Below are positions 1 to 6,744 of a stretch of DNA of 13,318 nucleotides, one piece after another. The position numbers and the translations under genes were made by a program. This stretch comes from CAWHPS01 sp963831235 (GTDB lineage Bacteria; Fibrobacterota; OXYB2-FULL-49-7; JAEUSG01): contig CAWHPS010000028.1 of the NCBI GenBank assembly GCA_963831235.1, forward strand, positions 1 to 13,318. Direction: 5' to 3'. Position 1 is the stretch's first letter. Each line of letters opens with the position of its first letter. Under the pieces are notes generated by a model. The model searched no databases, had not been told where the DNA came from, and saw only the letters and a list, made by a program, of their open reading frames with translations.

Positions 1-168
1 TTTTGACTGTGGTAATTTTGTGGTAAAATCTCGGCAATAACCCTGCATAACCTTGCGTAATCTTGCAGAATTCAAAGGGTATGTTTTCCCGCCTGTCAAC
101 ATATCAAAAAGTAAAGAAATTAATTAAATGTGGCGTTTCCCCTCTGAAAAACGTATTTTTAACTGATT
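1..168. other. Left-edge stretch without a convincing gene
   Basis: No supported gene lies here. A frame starting at base 2 reads FDCGNFVVKSRQ and stops at 38-40. It could be the last dozen residues of a + strand gene entering from the left, but it is too short to identify. The stretch also holds two copies of TGTGGTAA (8-15 and 19-26, 11 bp apart) and three tandem 10-bp repeats (38-67). A TATTTT at 154-159, about 10 bases before the tRNA, could be a -10 element, but no good -35 accompanies it. Confidence 0.4.
38..67. repeat. Three tandem imperfect 10-bp repeats
   Basis: TAACCCTGCA (38-47), TAACCTTGCG (48-57) and TAATCTTGCA (58-67) follow each other without gaps. The shared core is TAAyCyTGCr. 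The 10-bp period is close to one helical turn, so a stacked protein-binding site is conceivable. Three short units can also arise by chance or by polymerase slippage. Confidence 0.5.
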
Positions 169-254
169 GCCCGAGTGGTGGAATTGGCAGACACAAGGGA
201 CTTAAAATCCCTCGGCACTTAAATGCCGTACCAGTTCGATTCTGGTCTCGGGCA
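169..254 (+). tRNA. tRNA-Leu (anticodon UAA)
   Basis: This is an 86-nt class II tRNA. The acceptor stem is GCCCGAG paired with CTCGGGC (247-253), with discriminator A at 254. The anticodon stem AGGGA/TCCCT closes the loop CTTAAAA, placing the anticodon TAA, which reads UUA leucine codons. A long variable arm (CGGCACTTAAATGCCG) identifies a leucine or serine class II tRNA, and the discriminator A fits leucine. The T loop is TTCGATT. The 3' CCA is not encoded, since GTTTTA follows, so it must be added by a nucleotidyltransferase. Confidence 0.97.
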
Positions 255-306
255 GTTTTATTTTATACGGTAATAATAAGTTGTTATCTACAAAGGAGTA
301 CCTTAA

Positions 307-690
307 ATGATTTGCCCACAATGCGGTACGGAATACAAAGAAGGGTTTACGGATTGCGCGGACTGCCATATCCCCCTGATAACCGGCACGGCAAAAGAGT
401 GGGAAAGGGAAAAGGAATTCGTACGCCTTGTACCGATTTATACAACGGGTAATTTTGCTTTTGTCACGGTTGCGAAGACTGTCCTCGAAGGGGCGGGGAT
501 ACTCTTTAATGTAAAAAATGAAAACCTGCAAAACTTATGGGGGCTGGGCAGCATGGGCACCGGATATAACCCCATCACTGGGCCCATGATTATTGAGGTT
601 GAGGCTGAAAGAGCGGATGAAGCCGCCACATTACTAAAAGAAATGGAAGCCGGCGGATTTGATGAAATGGAAGGAGGTATGGAAGAATAA
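307..690 (+). CDS. Zinc-ribbon DUF2007-type putative signal-transducing protein
   Basis: This 127-residue soluble protein has an N-terminal zinc ribbon with CxxC pairs at C3/C6 and C17/C20. Residues 37-118 resemble the DUF2007 ('putative signal transducing protein') domain: VRLVPIYTTGN, an alpha segment with AKTVLEGAGI, then IIEVEAERADEAATLLKEM near the end. That domain has a small alpha/beta fold related to PII-like or ACT-like modules, and its ligand is unknown. The C-terminus is acidic and Met/Gly-rich. The start is supported by AAGGAG about eight bases upstream. The gene begins 52 bases after tRNA-Leu with no obvious terminator between them, so it may share that transcript. It converges on the acidic-protein gene at 716-934. 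The fold assignment is from recalled family features and the biochemical role is unknown. Confidence 0.8.
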   Translation: MICPQCGTEYKEGFTDCADCHIPLITGTAKEWEREKEFVRLVPIYTTGNFAFVTVAKTVLEGAGILFNVKNENLQNLWGLGSMGTGYNPITGPMIIEVEAERADEAATLLKEMEAGGFDEMEGGMEE

Positions 691-705
691 GACCTCAGAA
701 GTCTT
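689..705. terminator. Weak hairpin between convergent genes
   Basis: AAGAC (689-693) pairs with GTCTT (701-705) around a 7-nt loop. It overlaps the stop codon of the DUF2007 gene and lies just beyond the stop of the minus-strand acidic-protein gene. The convergent setting suits a bidirectional terminator, but the stem is only 5 bp and the U tract is very short. Confidence 0.25.
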
Positions 706-715
706 TAATCCTCGA

Positions 716-934
716 CTACTTTATATCCTTTTCGTCTATTTCCTCATCCAGTAATTCATCGTCATCGTCATCAGTAGGGAGTTCGGTGTCGGCGAAATTT
801 TCTCCCTCATATTCCTTATCATCGTCATCTTCGTCATCCCCGTCCATAAGAATTTCATCGAGGGTGCTTTCGTCCTCCAAATCTCCTGATGGGGTAAAGG
901 GACTGTCATCGTCCTTGTAACGCTTGGGTGCCAT
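716..934 (-). CDS. Very acidic 72-residue hypothetical protein
   Basis: I do not recognise a family. The product is 72 residues, of which 34 are Asp or Glu. It has a short basic start (MAPKRYK), Asp runs around residues 34-39 and 54-59, and no Cys. It has no signal peptide or membrane segment and is probably disordered. Such polyanionic proteins can mimic nucleic acid, bind divalent cations or act as a flexible partner tail, as in the acidic tail of the RNA polymerase delta subunit, but nothing here selects among these. The start is backed by GGAGA upstream (GGAGATAGATTCCCA then ATG). It lies 28 bases after the STAS gene on the same strand, so the two are probably cotranscribed. A polar disordered reading frame is harder to verify than a folded one, hence the moderate confidence. 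Confidence 0.65.
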   Translation of the reverse strand: MAPKRYKDDDSPFTPSGDLEDESTLDEILMDGDDEDDDDKEYEGENFADTELPTDDDDDELLDEEIDEKDIK

Positions 935-962
935 TGGGAATCTATCTCCTTTAAGTTAAGTT

Positions 963-1298
963 TTATTGAAACGCGTTAACCGCCTCTTCAAGCGTATTAA
1001 AGATATCAATGGTTTTATTAAGATTGGTGAGCGAGAAAAGGTTCCGTATCAGGGTATTTATTCTCGCTATTTTAATGTCGCCACCTTTTTCATTGAACTT
1101 CTTTTTTACATGAAAAATCGTTGAAAGCCCCATGCTGGTTATATAACTGCACTGGGACATATCAAGTACGATTTTGAATTCTCCACTATCTAAAAACTCC
1201 ACTAGTTTCTTTTGAAGTATATCCACATCTTCCTGTACGACTTCTTTTTCAAGGGAAAAAATGAGCACATCTTTCTGTATTATTGTCTGCATAATCAT
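963..1298 (-). CDS. STAS-domain anti-sigma factor antagonist (SpoIIAA/RsbV-like)
   Basis: This is a 111-residue single-domain STAS protein, the usual length for the SpoIIAA/RsbV family. Members bind an anti-sigma kinase unless a conserved Ser/Thr is phosphorylated. The core LDMSQCSYITSMGLSTIF (residues 45-62) aligns with the family's D...DSSGL motif, placing S55, two before the Gly, at the phosphorylated position. The C-terminal segment (TLIRNLFSLTNLNKTIDIF then EEAVNAF) matches the family's last strand and helix. Of two nearby Met codons, the first is preferred because AGGAGAAGG precedes it at good spacing. No anti-sigma kinase, PP2C phosphatase or sigma factor is nearby, so its partners are encoded elsewhere. 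Its position downstream of a GGDEF/HD-GYP gene suggests linked envelope or motility signalling, which is inference. Confidence 0.9.
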   Translation of the reverse strand: MIMQTIIQKDVLIFSLEKEVVQEDVDILQKKLVEFLDSGEFKIVLDMSQCSYITSMGLSTIFHVKKKFNEKGGDIKIARINTLIRNLFSLTNLNKTIDIFNTLEEAVNAFQ

Positions 1299-1348
1299 TA
1301 ACCTTCTCCTAATATTAAATTAAAAAACAGGAAAACGCAAGCCCTTTT

Positions 1349-1354
1349 ATTATA
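1349..1354 (-). promoter_or_regulatory. Possible -10 element for the STAS/acidic-protein pair
   Basis: The minus strand reads TATAAT here, about 50 bases before the STAS start and inside the 102-bp gap after the GGDEF/HD-GYP gene. No good -35 lies 16-18 bases upstream. A second possibility, TTGCGT-N17-TAATAT, sits so close to the ribosome-binding site that almost no leader would remain. The gap itself argues that the pair can be expressed separately. Confidence 0.3.
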
Positions 1355-1400
1355 AAATTAAATAGCTTTGCGACATGGGAAAAGAAGAGCTCTCGACGTT

Positions 1401-3374
1401 TTAGTCTTCCTCCATGCTCATGGCTTTCACAAAAGCATCAACGATTTCCTGTGAAAATTGTTTTCCGCTACATCGTTTAAGTTCTTCAAGGGCCTCTTCT
1501 TTGGATATTTTTTTCTGATATTCGCGGTCCGTTGTCATGGCATCGTATGAATCAACAACAGCAAGAATGCGGGCTCCAAGCGGGATTTCATATCCCTTAA
1601 GTCCATGAGGATACCCTTTGCCGTCAACACGTTCATGGTGGTGAAGTATGATAGGCGTTTCTTTTTCCAGAAACTTGACATCTTTAAGGATGTTGATGCC
1701 GATAACAGGGTGCTGCTTCAAAAGCTCATATTCCTCGGAATTTAATTTTTCTTTTTTAATCAGAATCTCCTGGGGGATGCCGATTTTTCCAACATCGTGG
1801 AGAAGGGACGCGTTGCGCAGCGTCTCGATTACCTTTTCCGGCAACTTGAGCGCAGTCCCCAGCATCGCGGCATAACGGGACACATTCTGGGAGTGTTCCC
1901 GCGTATAGTGATCTTTCGCGTCAATGGCGTTTACAAGCGCATTGGTTGAATCAATGTATGTGGTCCGCATCTTATTGGAAAGCTGGGTGAATTTGTCCTT
2001 CAAATCGTTGATGCTGAAACGATCAATGGCTATTTCTTCCGTTTCTTCCTGTTCGCGCCACTGACGGATGCAGTTGCGGCCTTCGTGTTTTGCCTGGTAA
2101 AGGGCTGTATCTGTGTGTTCAATAAGTTCATGCTTGGTTTTAATGTCGCTTTTGTATTCGGCAACGCCGATACTGACAGTAACGCATGTTACTATGTTGT
2201 TATCCGCGAAGGTGTGACCGGCCACGGATTTATTGATTCTTGTTCCGAATTTCATGGCATCGTCTATTGAAAGGTTTGTGATGATCATGAATTCCTCGCC
2301 GCCGTAACGGCCGCATATATCCACGTCGCGGGAGAGAGTTTTGAAAAGTCTTGATAATTCTCTAAGAACATAGTCACCGTACTGGTGTCCGTAGGTATCG
2401 TTTATCTGCTTGAAATGATCAATATCGATAAGAAGGCAGGAAAGGCTTATACCATAGCGTTTGGCCCGGTTGAATTCAAAATCAAAACGTTCCTGCAGAT
2501 AACGATGATTGAAAAGTTTGGTAAGCCCGTCGGTAATGGATAATTCGGTAAGTTCCTTGTTTTTTTTGTCCAGTTCCTCGAAAAGTACCTTTTCAGAGGC
2601 AAGCGCGAACTTTAAGTCATCAAGCGCTTCCACAAGCTGTTCCTCTGACTGTTTGTGATTTGTAATATCGACCTGCATTCCCGTGATTCGGTATGCCTTT
2701 TTTTTTGTGTCGCGAAGGGCTGTTCCCCTGCACAACATCCATCTGTAGCTGAAGTCCTTATGCAGGAGGCGGTAGTGGCATTCAAAATGTTCAGTGTCTC
2801 CATTCAGGTGGGAGAATAGGGTTGATTTCAATCTGTTAATATCATCATCATGAACACGTTTGAACCATTCCTCAGGATTGTCGGAAATTTCATTGTATAG
2901 GACACCGATCATGGACTTCCATTCCATTGACAGGAATATCTTATTGCTTTGCAGGTCCCAGTCCCAGAGTCCGTCTTGTGCACATTGAAACGCCAGCTTG
3001 TAACGTTCAAGGCCGTTTTGAATCTCCAGTTCTTTTTCTCTTTCCATTGAAATGTCTCGTACTCTTGCAAGAAGAAAGGATTTGCCATCAACAGGCAAAA
3101 TGGAACAGTCGATGCTGGCAAGAAAACGAGGTAGGGTAAAGGTGATTTCCGTTTCAATGGTTTGACCTGCTTTAACCGGAAAGGGCGGGGTCCTTTTTTC
3201 AGCGAGCCATGTTTCGCGATCAACGTTCAGGAGTTTGGCAAGCGCTGTGTTTATGAAAATTACGAAGCCCTTATTGTCAAGGATTGAAATCGCCTCTGAA
3301 AACTGATCAAGGGTATCAGTTATTTTCAAACTTTTGAGATCTGTCCTGAAAAATTTACGTATTGGCAAGTGCAT
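1401..3374 (-). CDS. PAS-PAS-GGDEF-HD-GYP c-di-GMP cyclase/phosphodiesterase
   Basis: This 657-residue cytoplasmic sensor should control c-di-GMP in both directions. A degenerate PAS domain covers about residues 20-112. A PAS_3-type domain covers about 122-242 (GLWDWDLQSNKI, then FHYR-like FECHYRLLHKDF and a TGMQVDITNHK end). A coiled coil spans about 242-275. The GGDEF domain (about 278-440) has the active GGEEF signature at 358-362 and a canonical inhibitory I-site RDVD (349-352) exactly five residues before it, so the cyclase should be active and product-inhibited. The HD-GYP domain (about 470-655) keeps the HD pair H526/D527 with GKIGIP, and HHERVDGKGYP (579-589), all hallmarks of active phosphodiesterases. 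No membrane segment or signal peptide is visible. The start has an AGGA at long spacing. It follows the PEGA/TSP3 gene by 67 bases on the same strand. Confidence 0.95.
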   Translation of the reverse strand: MHLPIRKFFRTDLKSLKITDTLDQFSEAISILDNKGFVIFINTALAKLLNVDRETWLAEKRTPPFPVKAGQTIETEITFTLPRFLASIDCSILPVDGKSFLLARVRDISMEREKELEIQNGLERYKLAFQCAQDGLWDWDLQSNKIFLSMEWKSMIGVLYNEISDNPEEWFKRVHDDDINRLKSTLFSHLNGDTEHFECHYRLLHKDFSYRWMLCRGTALRDTKKKAYRITGMQVDITNHKQSEEQLVEALDDLKFALASEKVLFEELDKKNKELTELSITDGLTKLFNHRYLQERFDFEFNRAKRYGISLSCLLIDIDHFKQINDTYGHQYGDYVLRELSRLFKTLSRDVDICGRYGGEEFMIITNLSIDDAMKFGTRINKSVAGHTFADNNIVTCVTVSIGVAEYKSDIKTKHELIEHTDTALYQAKHEGRNCIRQWREQEETEEIAIDRFSINDLKDKFTQLSNKMRTTYIDSTNALVNAIDAKDHYTREHSQNVSRYAAMLGTALKLPEKVIETLRNASLLHDVGKIGIPQEILIKKEKLNSEEYELLKQHPVIGINILKDVKFLEKETPIILHHHERVDGKGYPHGLKGYEIPLGARILAVVDSYDAMTTDREYQKKISKEEALEELKRCSGKQFSQEIVDAFVKAMSMEED

Positions 3375-3393
3375 AAACTTTGTATATCCTGGT

Positions 3394-3409
3394 AGGTTTA
3401 ATTGAACCT
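3394..3409. promoter_or_regulatory. 16-bp near-palindrome upstream of the GGDEF/HD-GYP gene
   Basis: AGGTTTAATTGAACCT is symmetric except for one base pair of each half (AGGTTyAA/TTrAACCT). It lies 20-35 bases before the GGDEF/HD-GYP start, in the 67-bp gap after the envelope-protein gene. An operator for a dimeric regulator or a small RNA hairpin are both possible. There is no direct evidence for either. Confidence 0.35.
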
Positions 3410-3441
3410 GTCAGTTTTCATCATAAAAAAACCTTACCCTA

Positions 3442-5169
3442 TTATCGTGCCCTTTTTATTGAGACGCGGGTATTTTTAATACGTCCTTCATCACTGACGT
3501 TGCTTGAAATCGGGTCAGCAGCCCCTACGCCTGTCACGCGGTAACGGCTTTTATCAACATGGTTCCTGTAACCGAGATATTTTTCAATCTCAACTGCTTT
3601 TTCCTGTGTTTCCTTGAGCTTCCTTGCGATTCTTCCCTTGCCGTCACAATTAACGGTTATTTCAACAGAGATTGCGGGAAAGACCATCATTGCATTATAT
3701 ATGGAATCAAGCTGCGTATAAATGGCTTCAGGAAGAGGCTCTCCAAGAGTATATAAAATGTTCTTTACGTATCCGGGTTTTGGTTCAGGGACGAGCTCGT
3801 CCGGACATCCGTCATCATCCTGGAAATTATTGAAAACTTCGGGCTCATTAGGGCAGGCATCAAGGTAGTCCTTTACACCATCATTGTCGTTATCGAGATC
3901 AGGTGTTCCGTCCTTGTCCTGGAAACCATCGATGTCTTCCGGATCTATGGGTGCCACATCGATTGAATCAGGTATGCCGTCAATATCATTATCATAATCA
4001 GGACATCCGTCCATGTCTTCGAAACCATCGCGATCCTCTGGTGTGTTAAGGCACAAATCAATCGAATCCGCAATATTGTCCTTGTCGTTGTCAAGGTCCG
4101 GACAGCCGTCCTGGTCCTCAAAATTGTCAAAATCCTCGGATTGAAGAGGGCATTTATCAGTTATATCTGCGATACCATCATTGTCGTTGTCAGGATCAGG
4201 GCAGCCATCCTGATCTTGATAACCGTCTATGTCTTCCGGATCATCAGGGTATTTATCCATATCATTGGGTATGCCATCGCCATCCCGATCACCCCAGGAA
4301 CCTTTCAGTTCTCCATAAGGGCTTACATTTCTGTTTGAGTTGTCCTTTTTCAGGTTAGCGGAAATTTTCTCTATTTCACCTGGCTTTATAAGAATTGTTT
4401 TAATCCATGGGGCAAAACGCTCCTGTTCTATTTTTACAATGGATTTACCGGCTCTAAGATTGCCTACAGTAATAGGGGTTGTGCCCCAGTAGATATTGTT
4501 TACATAAACAAAGCTTTTCGGTTGATCGGATTCAAAAATGAGTGTCCCGTATTGTTCGGTTAAAAAAACATTTATACCATTCTTTTCCCCATCAATTATC
4601 CGAAGCTGTCTCTCTTCTGAACGAAATCCCTTTTTTTCAAGTTTGACAATATAAGAGCCTGCATCCAAATTATCAATTACAAGCCCTTTATCTGTTGTTT
4701 TGCCAATACTACGATTGCCTATTGACACATCAATTCCATCAGGATTCGTTAAAATCCTTACGAGCCCTTTTTTGCGATAGAGTAAAGCATTGACAACCGA
4801 GGTTTCCTTGGGTTTTATTGCAAGTGTTCCTGTAACTTCATTAAAGTGGTTGAGCATAACCTTATATGGGTATTGGCTTACGGGTAATTTCAGCATGGAT
4901 ATCGGTGTGCGATCAATATACCATCCCCCAAGATAAAAAGATGCGTCAGTGACATTTGTTTCTACGTTCAAAGTTCCATAAATCCTGTCGGGTCTGTATT
5001 TAAAGCTTGAATCCGCCTTTAATGCCCGTGTATAAAGAGGATCATTAAGAGTCGAATATGATACCTGCGAAGCCGGATCTGGTCCGGATGGAGTAGTGCT
5101 TTGTGAAAAGGTTCCTTGAAAAAGAATGGTAATAAAAAAAACGGATGCAAAAGAATTAAATCGTTTCAT
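3442..5169 (-). CDS. Secreted PEGA - TSP type-3 repeat - OmpA-like envelope protein
   Basis: This 575-residue exported protein has a Sec signal peptide at about residues 1-22 (MKR, hydrophobic core VFFITILF, then FSQ). Three PEGA-like beta modules follow (about 64-133, 134-205, 206-275), each ending in a G.YIVKLEKKGF-like pattern typical of surface-associated PEGA repeats. Residues about 294-457 hold five thrombospondin type-3 units built on DxDxDG calcium-ligand motifs (DRDGDGIPND, DNDNDGIAD, DGCPD). Residues about 468-573 resemble an OmpA C-terminal domain (EITVNCDGKG, RYRVTGVGAADP, EGRIKNTRVSIKR), which in the family binds peptidoglycan. The N-terminus therefore probably faces the outer membrane or periplasm and the C-terminus the cell wall. 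A near-consensus promoter and AAGGA ribosome site support the start. It is first in a likely operon with the GGDEF/HD-GYP gene. Confidence 0.88.
   Translation of the reverse strand: MKRFNSFASVFFITILFQGTFSQSTTPSGPDPASQVSYSTLNDPLYTRALKADSSFKYRPDRIYGTLNVETNVTDASFYLGGWYIDRTPISMLKLPVSQYPYKVMLNHFNEVTGTLAIKPKETSVVNALLYRKKGLVRILTNPDGIDVSIGNRSIGKTTDKGLVIDNLDAGSYIVKLEKKGFRSEERQLRIIDGEKNGINVFLTEQYGTLIFESDQPKSFVYVNNIYWGTTPITVGNLRAGKSIVKIEQERFAPWIKTILIKPGEIEKISANLKKDNSNRNVSPYGELKGSWGDRDGDGIPNDMDKYPDDPEDIDGYQDQDGCPDPDNDNDGIADITDKCPLQSEDFDNFEDQDGCPDLDNDKDNIADSIDLCLNTPEDRDGFEDMDGCPDYDNDIDGIPDSIDVAPIDPEDIDGFQDKDGTPDLDNDNDGVKDYLDACPNEPEVFNNFQDDDGCPDELVPEPKPGYVKNILYTLGEPLPEAIYTQLDSIYNAMMVFPAISVEITVNCDGKGRIARKLKETQEKAVEIEKYLGYRNHVDKSRYRVTGVGAADPISSNVSDEGRIKNTRVSIKRAR
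3799..4290 (-). repeat. Tandem TSP3-coding repeats (about 5 units of roughly 100 bp)
   Basis: This DNA encodes five Asp-rich units, each roughly 33 residues, with recurring PED-DG, DGCPD and DNDxDG motifs. The repetition is clear in protein and only partial in DNA, so the units are old rather than freshly amplified. Cys positions are C323, C340, C356, C373, C389, C439 and C455. The fourth unit has lost both of its Cys (A406 and T422 at the equivalent sites). The region is long enough to be prone to repeat-number change. Confidence 0.8.
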
Positions 5170-5406
5170 AATAAAGTCCTTGGGTTTAATCCATTCTAGT
5201 TATATTGATGTGTTATAATATAATTATTATTAGACTTATATCAAATACACTGTAAAAAGCGTGCCTTGTCGCCTTGCAGGACAGGAATCGCAAAATTGTC
5301 ATATAACATGAAAGACACTGCAATATCCAGTGATGTTCATTTTATTTAGTTATCCTTTTCTCTTTTATTTTGATATATTACATCCTTCAATCAAGAAAGA
5401 TTACAA
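5170..5406. other. Divergent intergenic region (237 bp)
   Basis: This AT-rich spacer lies between the minus-strand envelope-protein gene and the + strand phosphoesterase gene, and must hold promoters for both. The minus-strand promoter is listed separately. On the + strand, TTGTCA at about 5297 and TATATT near 5382 are possible elements, but no pair with good spacing is convincing. A short GCCTTG duplication (GCCTTGTCGCCTTG, near 5263) sits in the middle. I see no gene or riboswitch. Confidence 0.6.
5215..5244 (-). promoter_or_regulatory. Sigma-70-type promoter of the envelope-protein gene
   Basis: Reading the minus strand, TTGATA (5244-5239) and TATTAT (5220-5215) each match the consensus at five of six bases and are 18 bp apart. 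The predicted transcript would start near 5208, giving a leader of about 40 nt that contains AAGGA before the start codon at 5169. Confidence 0.5.
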
Positions 5407-6651
5407 ATGAAAATAAAAATAGTTTCAGACCTGCACTTAGGTGATCCGTCAAGCTGTCTTTTAAAAAAAGGTTCAAAATGGCGTCCGGATACTGGTTTTG
5501 ACAGGCTGGTTGCAGCATGCGGGACAGACAATGATTATCTTGTTCTCCTTGGCGATATTCTGGATTTTACCATTCTTGATTATACTGACGCTTATTCAGC
5601 CGCGCAGGCTTTTTTCTTTGAAATCGCTGAAAAGAACATAGCCAGGGATATAATTTATATAATCGGCAACCATGACAATACACTATGGCACATTGTTATG
5701 CATGAGGCAAATGTCATTGATCAAATCAATGCAGGCAAGGTCCCTAGAAAACGTCCATCAATGGCTGGAATAATTGACCATCGGTCAAACCCCAATTCAA
5801 AACTGGTCCTTGCCGGGGTGCAACAGAAAAAAGGCGGTGGTTATGGCGGTCTTTTTCTGGATAATCTGTCTTATCCGAGAACCTTGTCCTTTTCAGTGGC
5901 ATATCCGAATCTGTATATTGTTGATCCGATAGGCCAAACCACATTAATAACACATGGCCACTATTTTGAGGATTATTGGGCTTTTCTACTTGAGCTTTCC
6001 ATGAAGATGTTTGGCCCGGATCTGATCCTGGATGGGGGAGATGCTCCGAGTATAAAAGATATTGTTCAGGTTAATTTTCCCCTGAATGAATTGGCAAGTT
6101 CTGGTCTTGGCCAGGCTGGCGCCTTAACTCCTCTTGTCCGGAAGATTCAGACCGCTGTGTATGATAGTGATTTGGATTCGATTCATGGATATATCGACAG
6201 ACTGTTTAAAATACTTGACAATGGGATTGTTTTCAAAGGTTTTTGCAAGCCGTTAAAGGAATATGCCACAGATAAAGCATTGCAGTGGGTAAAAGACCTG
6301 TTCATTGGAAAATTAAAAACCCTCTCAACGAGTGCAGCAAGAAACAATCCTGTTTTTCCGAACCCAAAATGTTTGGAACCATATCTTGCAGCCTCCTTCC
6401 TGGAATTACATGAAATCTCTTTGACTCGGCATATACCTTTTCCAAATATAAGTAACCTCATATTCGGCCATACCCATATCCCGATTCAATGGGGGGAAAG
6501 AAAATATACTTCGCATAAATTTGGACAGATTATCACACTTGCGAATACCGGTGGATGGATATGTCAGGAGAGCAACCATCAGATTGTCCCGGCGATAGTG
6601 GTCTGTTATGATTCTGAAACACCTGTTCATTGGACAACAATAGCTGTATAG
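5407..6651 (+). CDS. Calcineurin-like metallophosphoesterase
   Basis: This 414-residue protein has the complete dimetal phosphoesterase motif set in order: DLH (8-10), GD (49-50), GNHDN (87-91), THGHYF (182-187) and FGHTHIP (353-359), followed by NTGGW (380-384). These ligate two metal ions and support hydrolysis of phosphomono- or diesters. The motif order resembles the LpxH/UDP-diacylglucosamine pyrophosphatase branch. At 414 residues it is much longer than LpxH (about 240), because about 160 residues of mostly helical sequence (roughly 190-350) separate the HGH and GHTH motifs and may form a lid or membrane-contact module. No signal peptide is present, so it is probably cytoplasmic. The start is the first Met before the MKIKIVSDLHLGD strand, with a weak AAGAAAGA upstream. 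It is divergent from the envelope gene and apparently monocistronic. The substrate is unknown. Confidence 0.9.
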   Translation: MKIKIVSDLHLGDPSSCLLKKGSKWRPDTGFDRLVAACGTDNDYLVLLGDILDFTILDYTDAYSAAQAFFFEIAEKNIARDIIYIIGNHDNTLWHIVMHEANVIDQINAGKVPRKRPSMAGIIDHRSNPNSKLVLAGVQQKKGGGYGGLFLDNLSYPRTLSFSVAYPNLYIVDPIGQTTLITHGHYFEDYWAFLLELSMKMFGPDLILDGGDAPSIKDIVQVNFPLNELASSGLGQAGALTPLVRKIQTAVYDSDLDSIHGYIDRLFKILDNGIVFKGFCKPLKEYATDKALQWVKDLFIGKLKTLSTSAARNNPVFPNPKCLEPYLAASFLELHEISLTRHIPFPNISNLIFGHTHIPIQWGERKYTSHKFGQIITLANTGGWICQESNHQIVPAIVVCYDSETPVHWTTIAV

Positions 6652-6690
6652 CAATTACAGTTGGACAACCGTCGGGAAAAAAGACTAAAT

Positions 6691-6719
6691 TTGCAATAAT
6701 TGGTCAAAGAATTTATATT
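6691..6719 (+). promoter_or_regulatory. Sigma-70-type promoter of the zinc-ribbon/amrS operon
   Basis: TTGCAA (6691-6696) and TATATT (6714-6719) are separated by exactly 17 bp. The -10 matches five of six consensus bases and the -35 four of six. The start point would be near 6726, giving a leader of about 19 nt that contains the AGGAG at 6733-6737. Confidence 0.45.
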
Positions 6720-6744
6720 TTTTTTATACAACAGGAGAAAATAA

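Noticed and set aside
38..67. CRISPR-like array
   Set aside because: The 10-bp units are contiguous without spacers and too short.
63..452. A + strand open frame of 129 codons
   Set aside because: It runs straight through tRNA-Leu and overlaps the better-supported zinc-ribbon gene in another frame.
202..629. Minus-strand open frames opposite the DUF2007 gene
   Set aside because: They are antisense to a gene with a clear domain and ribosome site, and partly antisense to the tRNA; they show no domain.
2612..3223. Minus-strand and + strand open frames inside the GGDEF/HD-GYP gene
   Set aside because: They lie within the PAS-coding region of a well-supported gene and have no recognisable features.
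3945..4338. Thr/Arg- and Ile-rich frames within the TSP3 region
   Set aside because: Their repetitive composition is the frame-shifted or antisense reading of the Asp-rich repeats.
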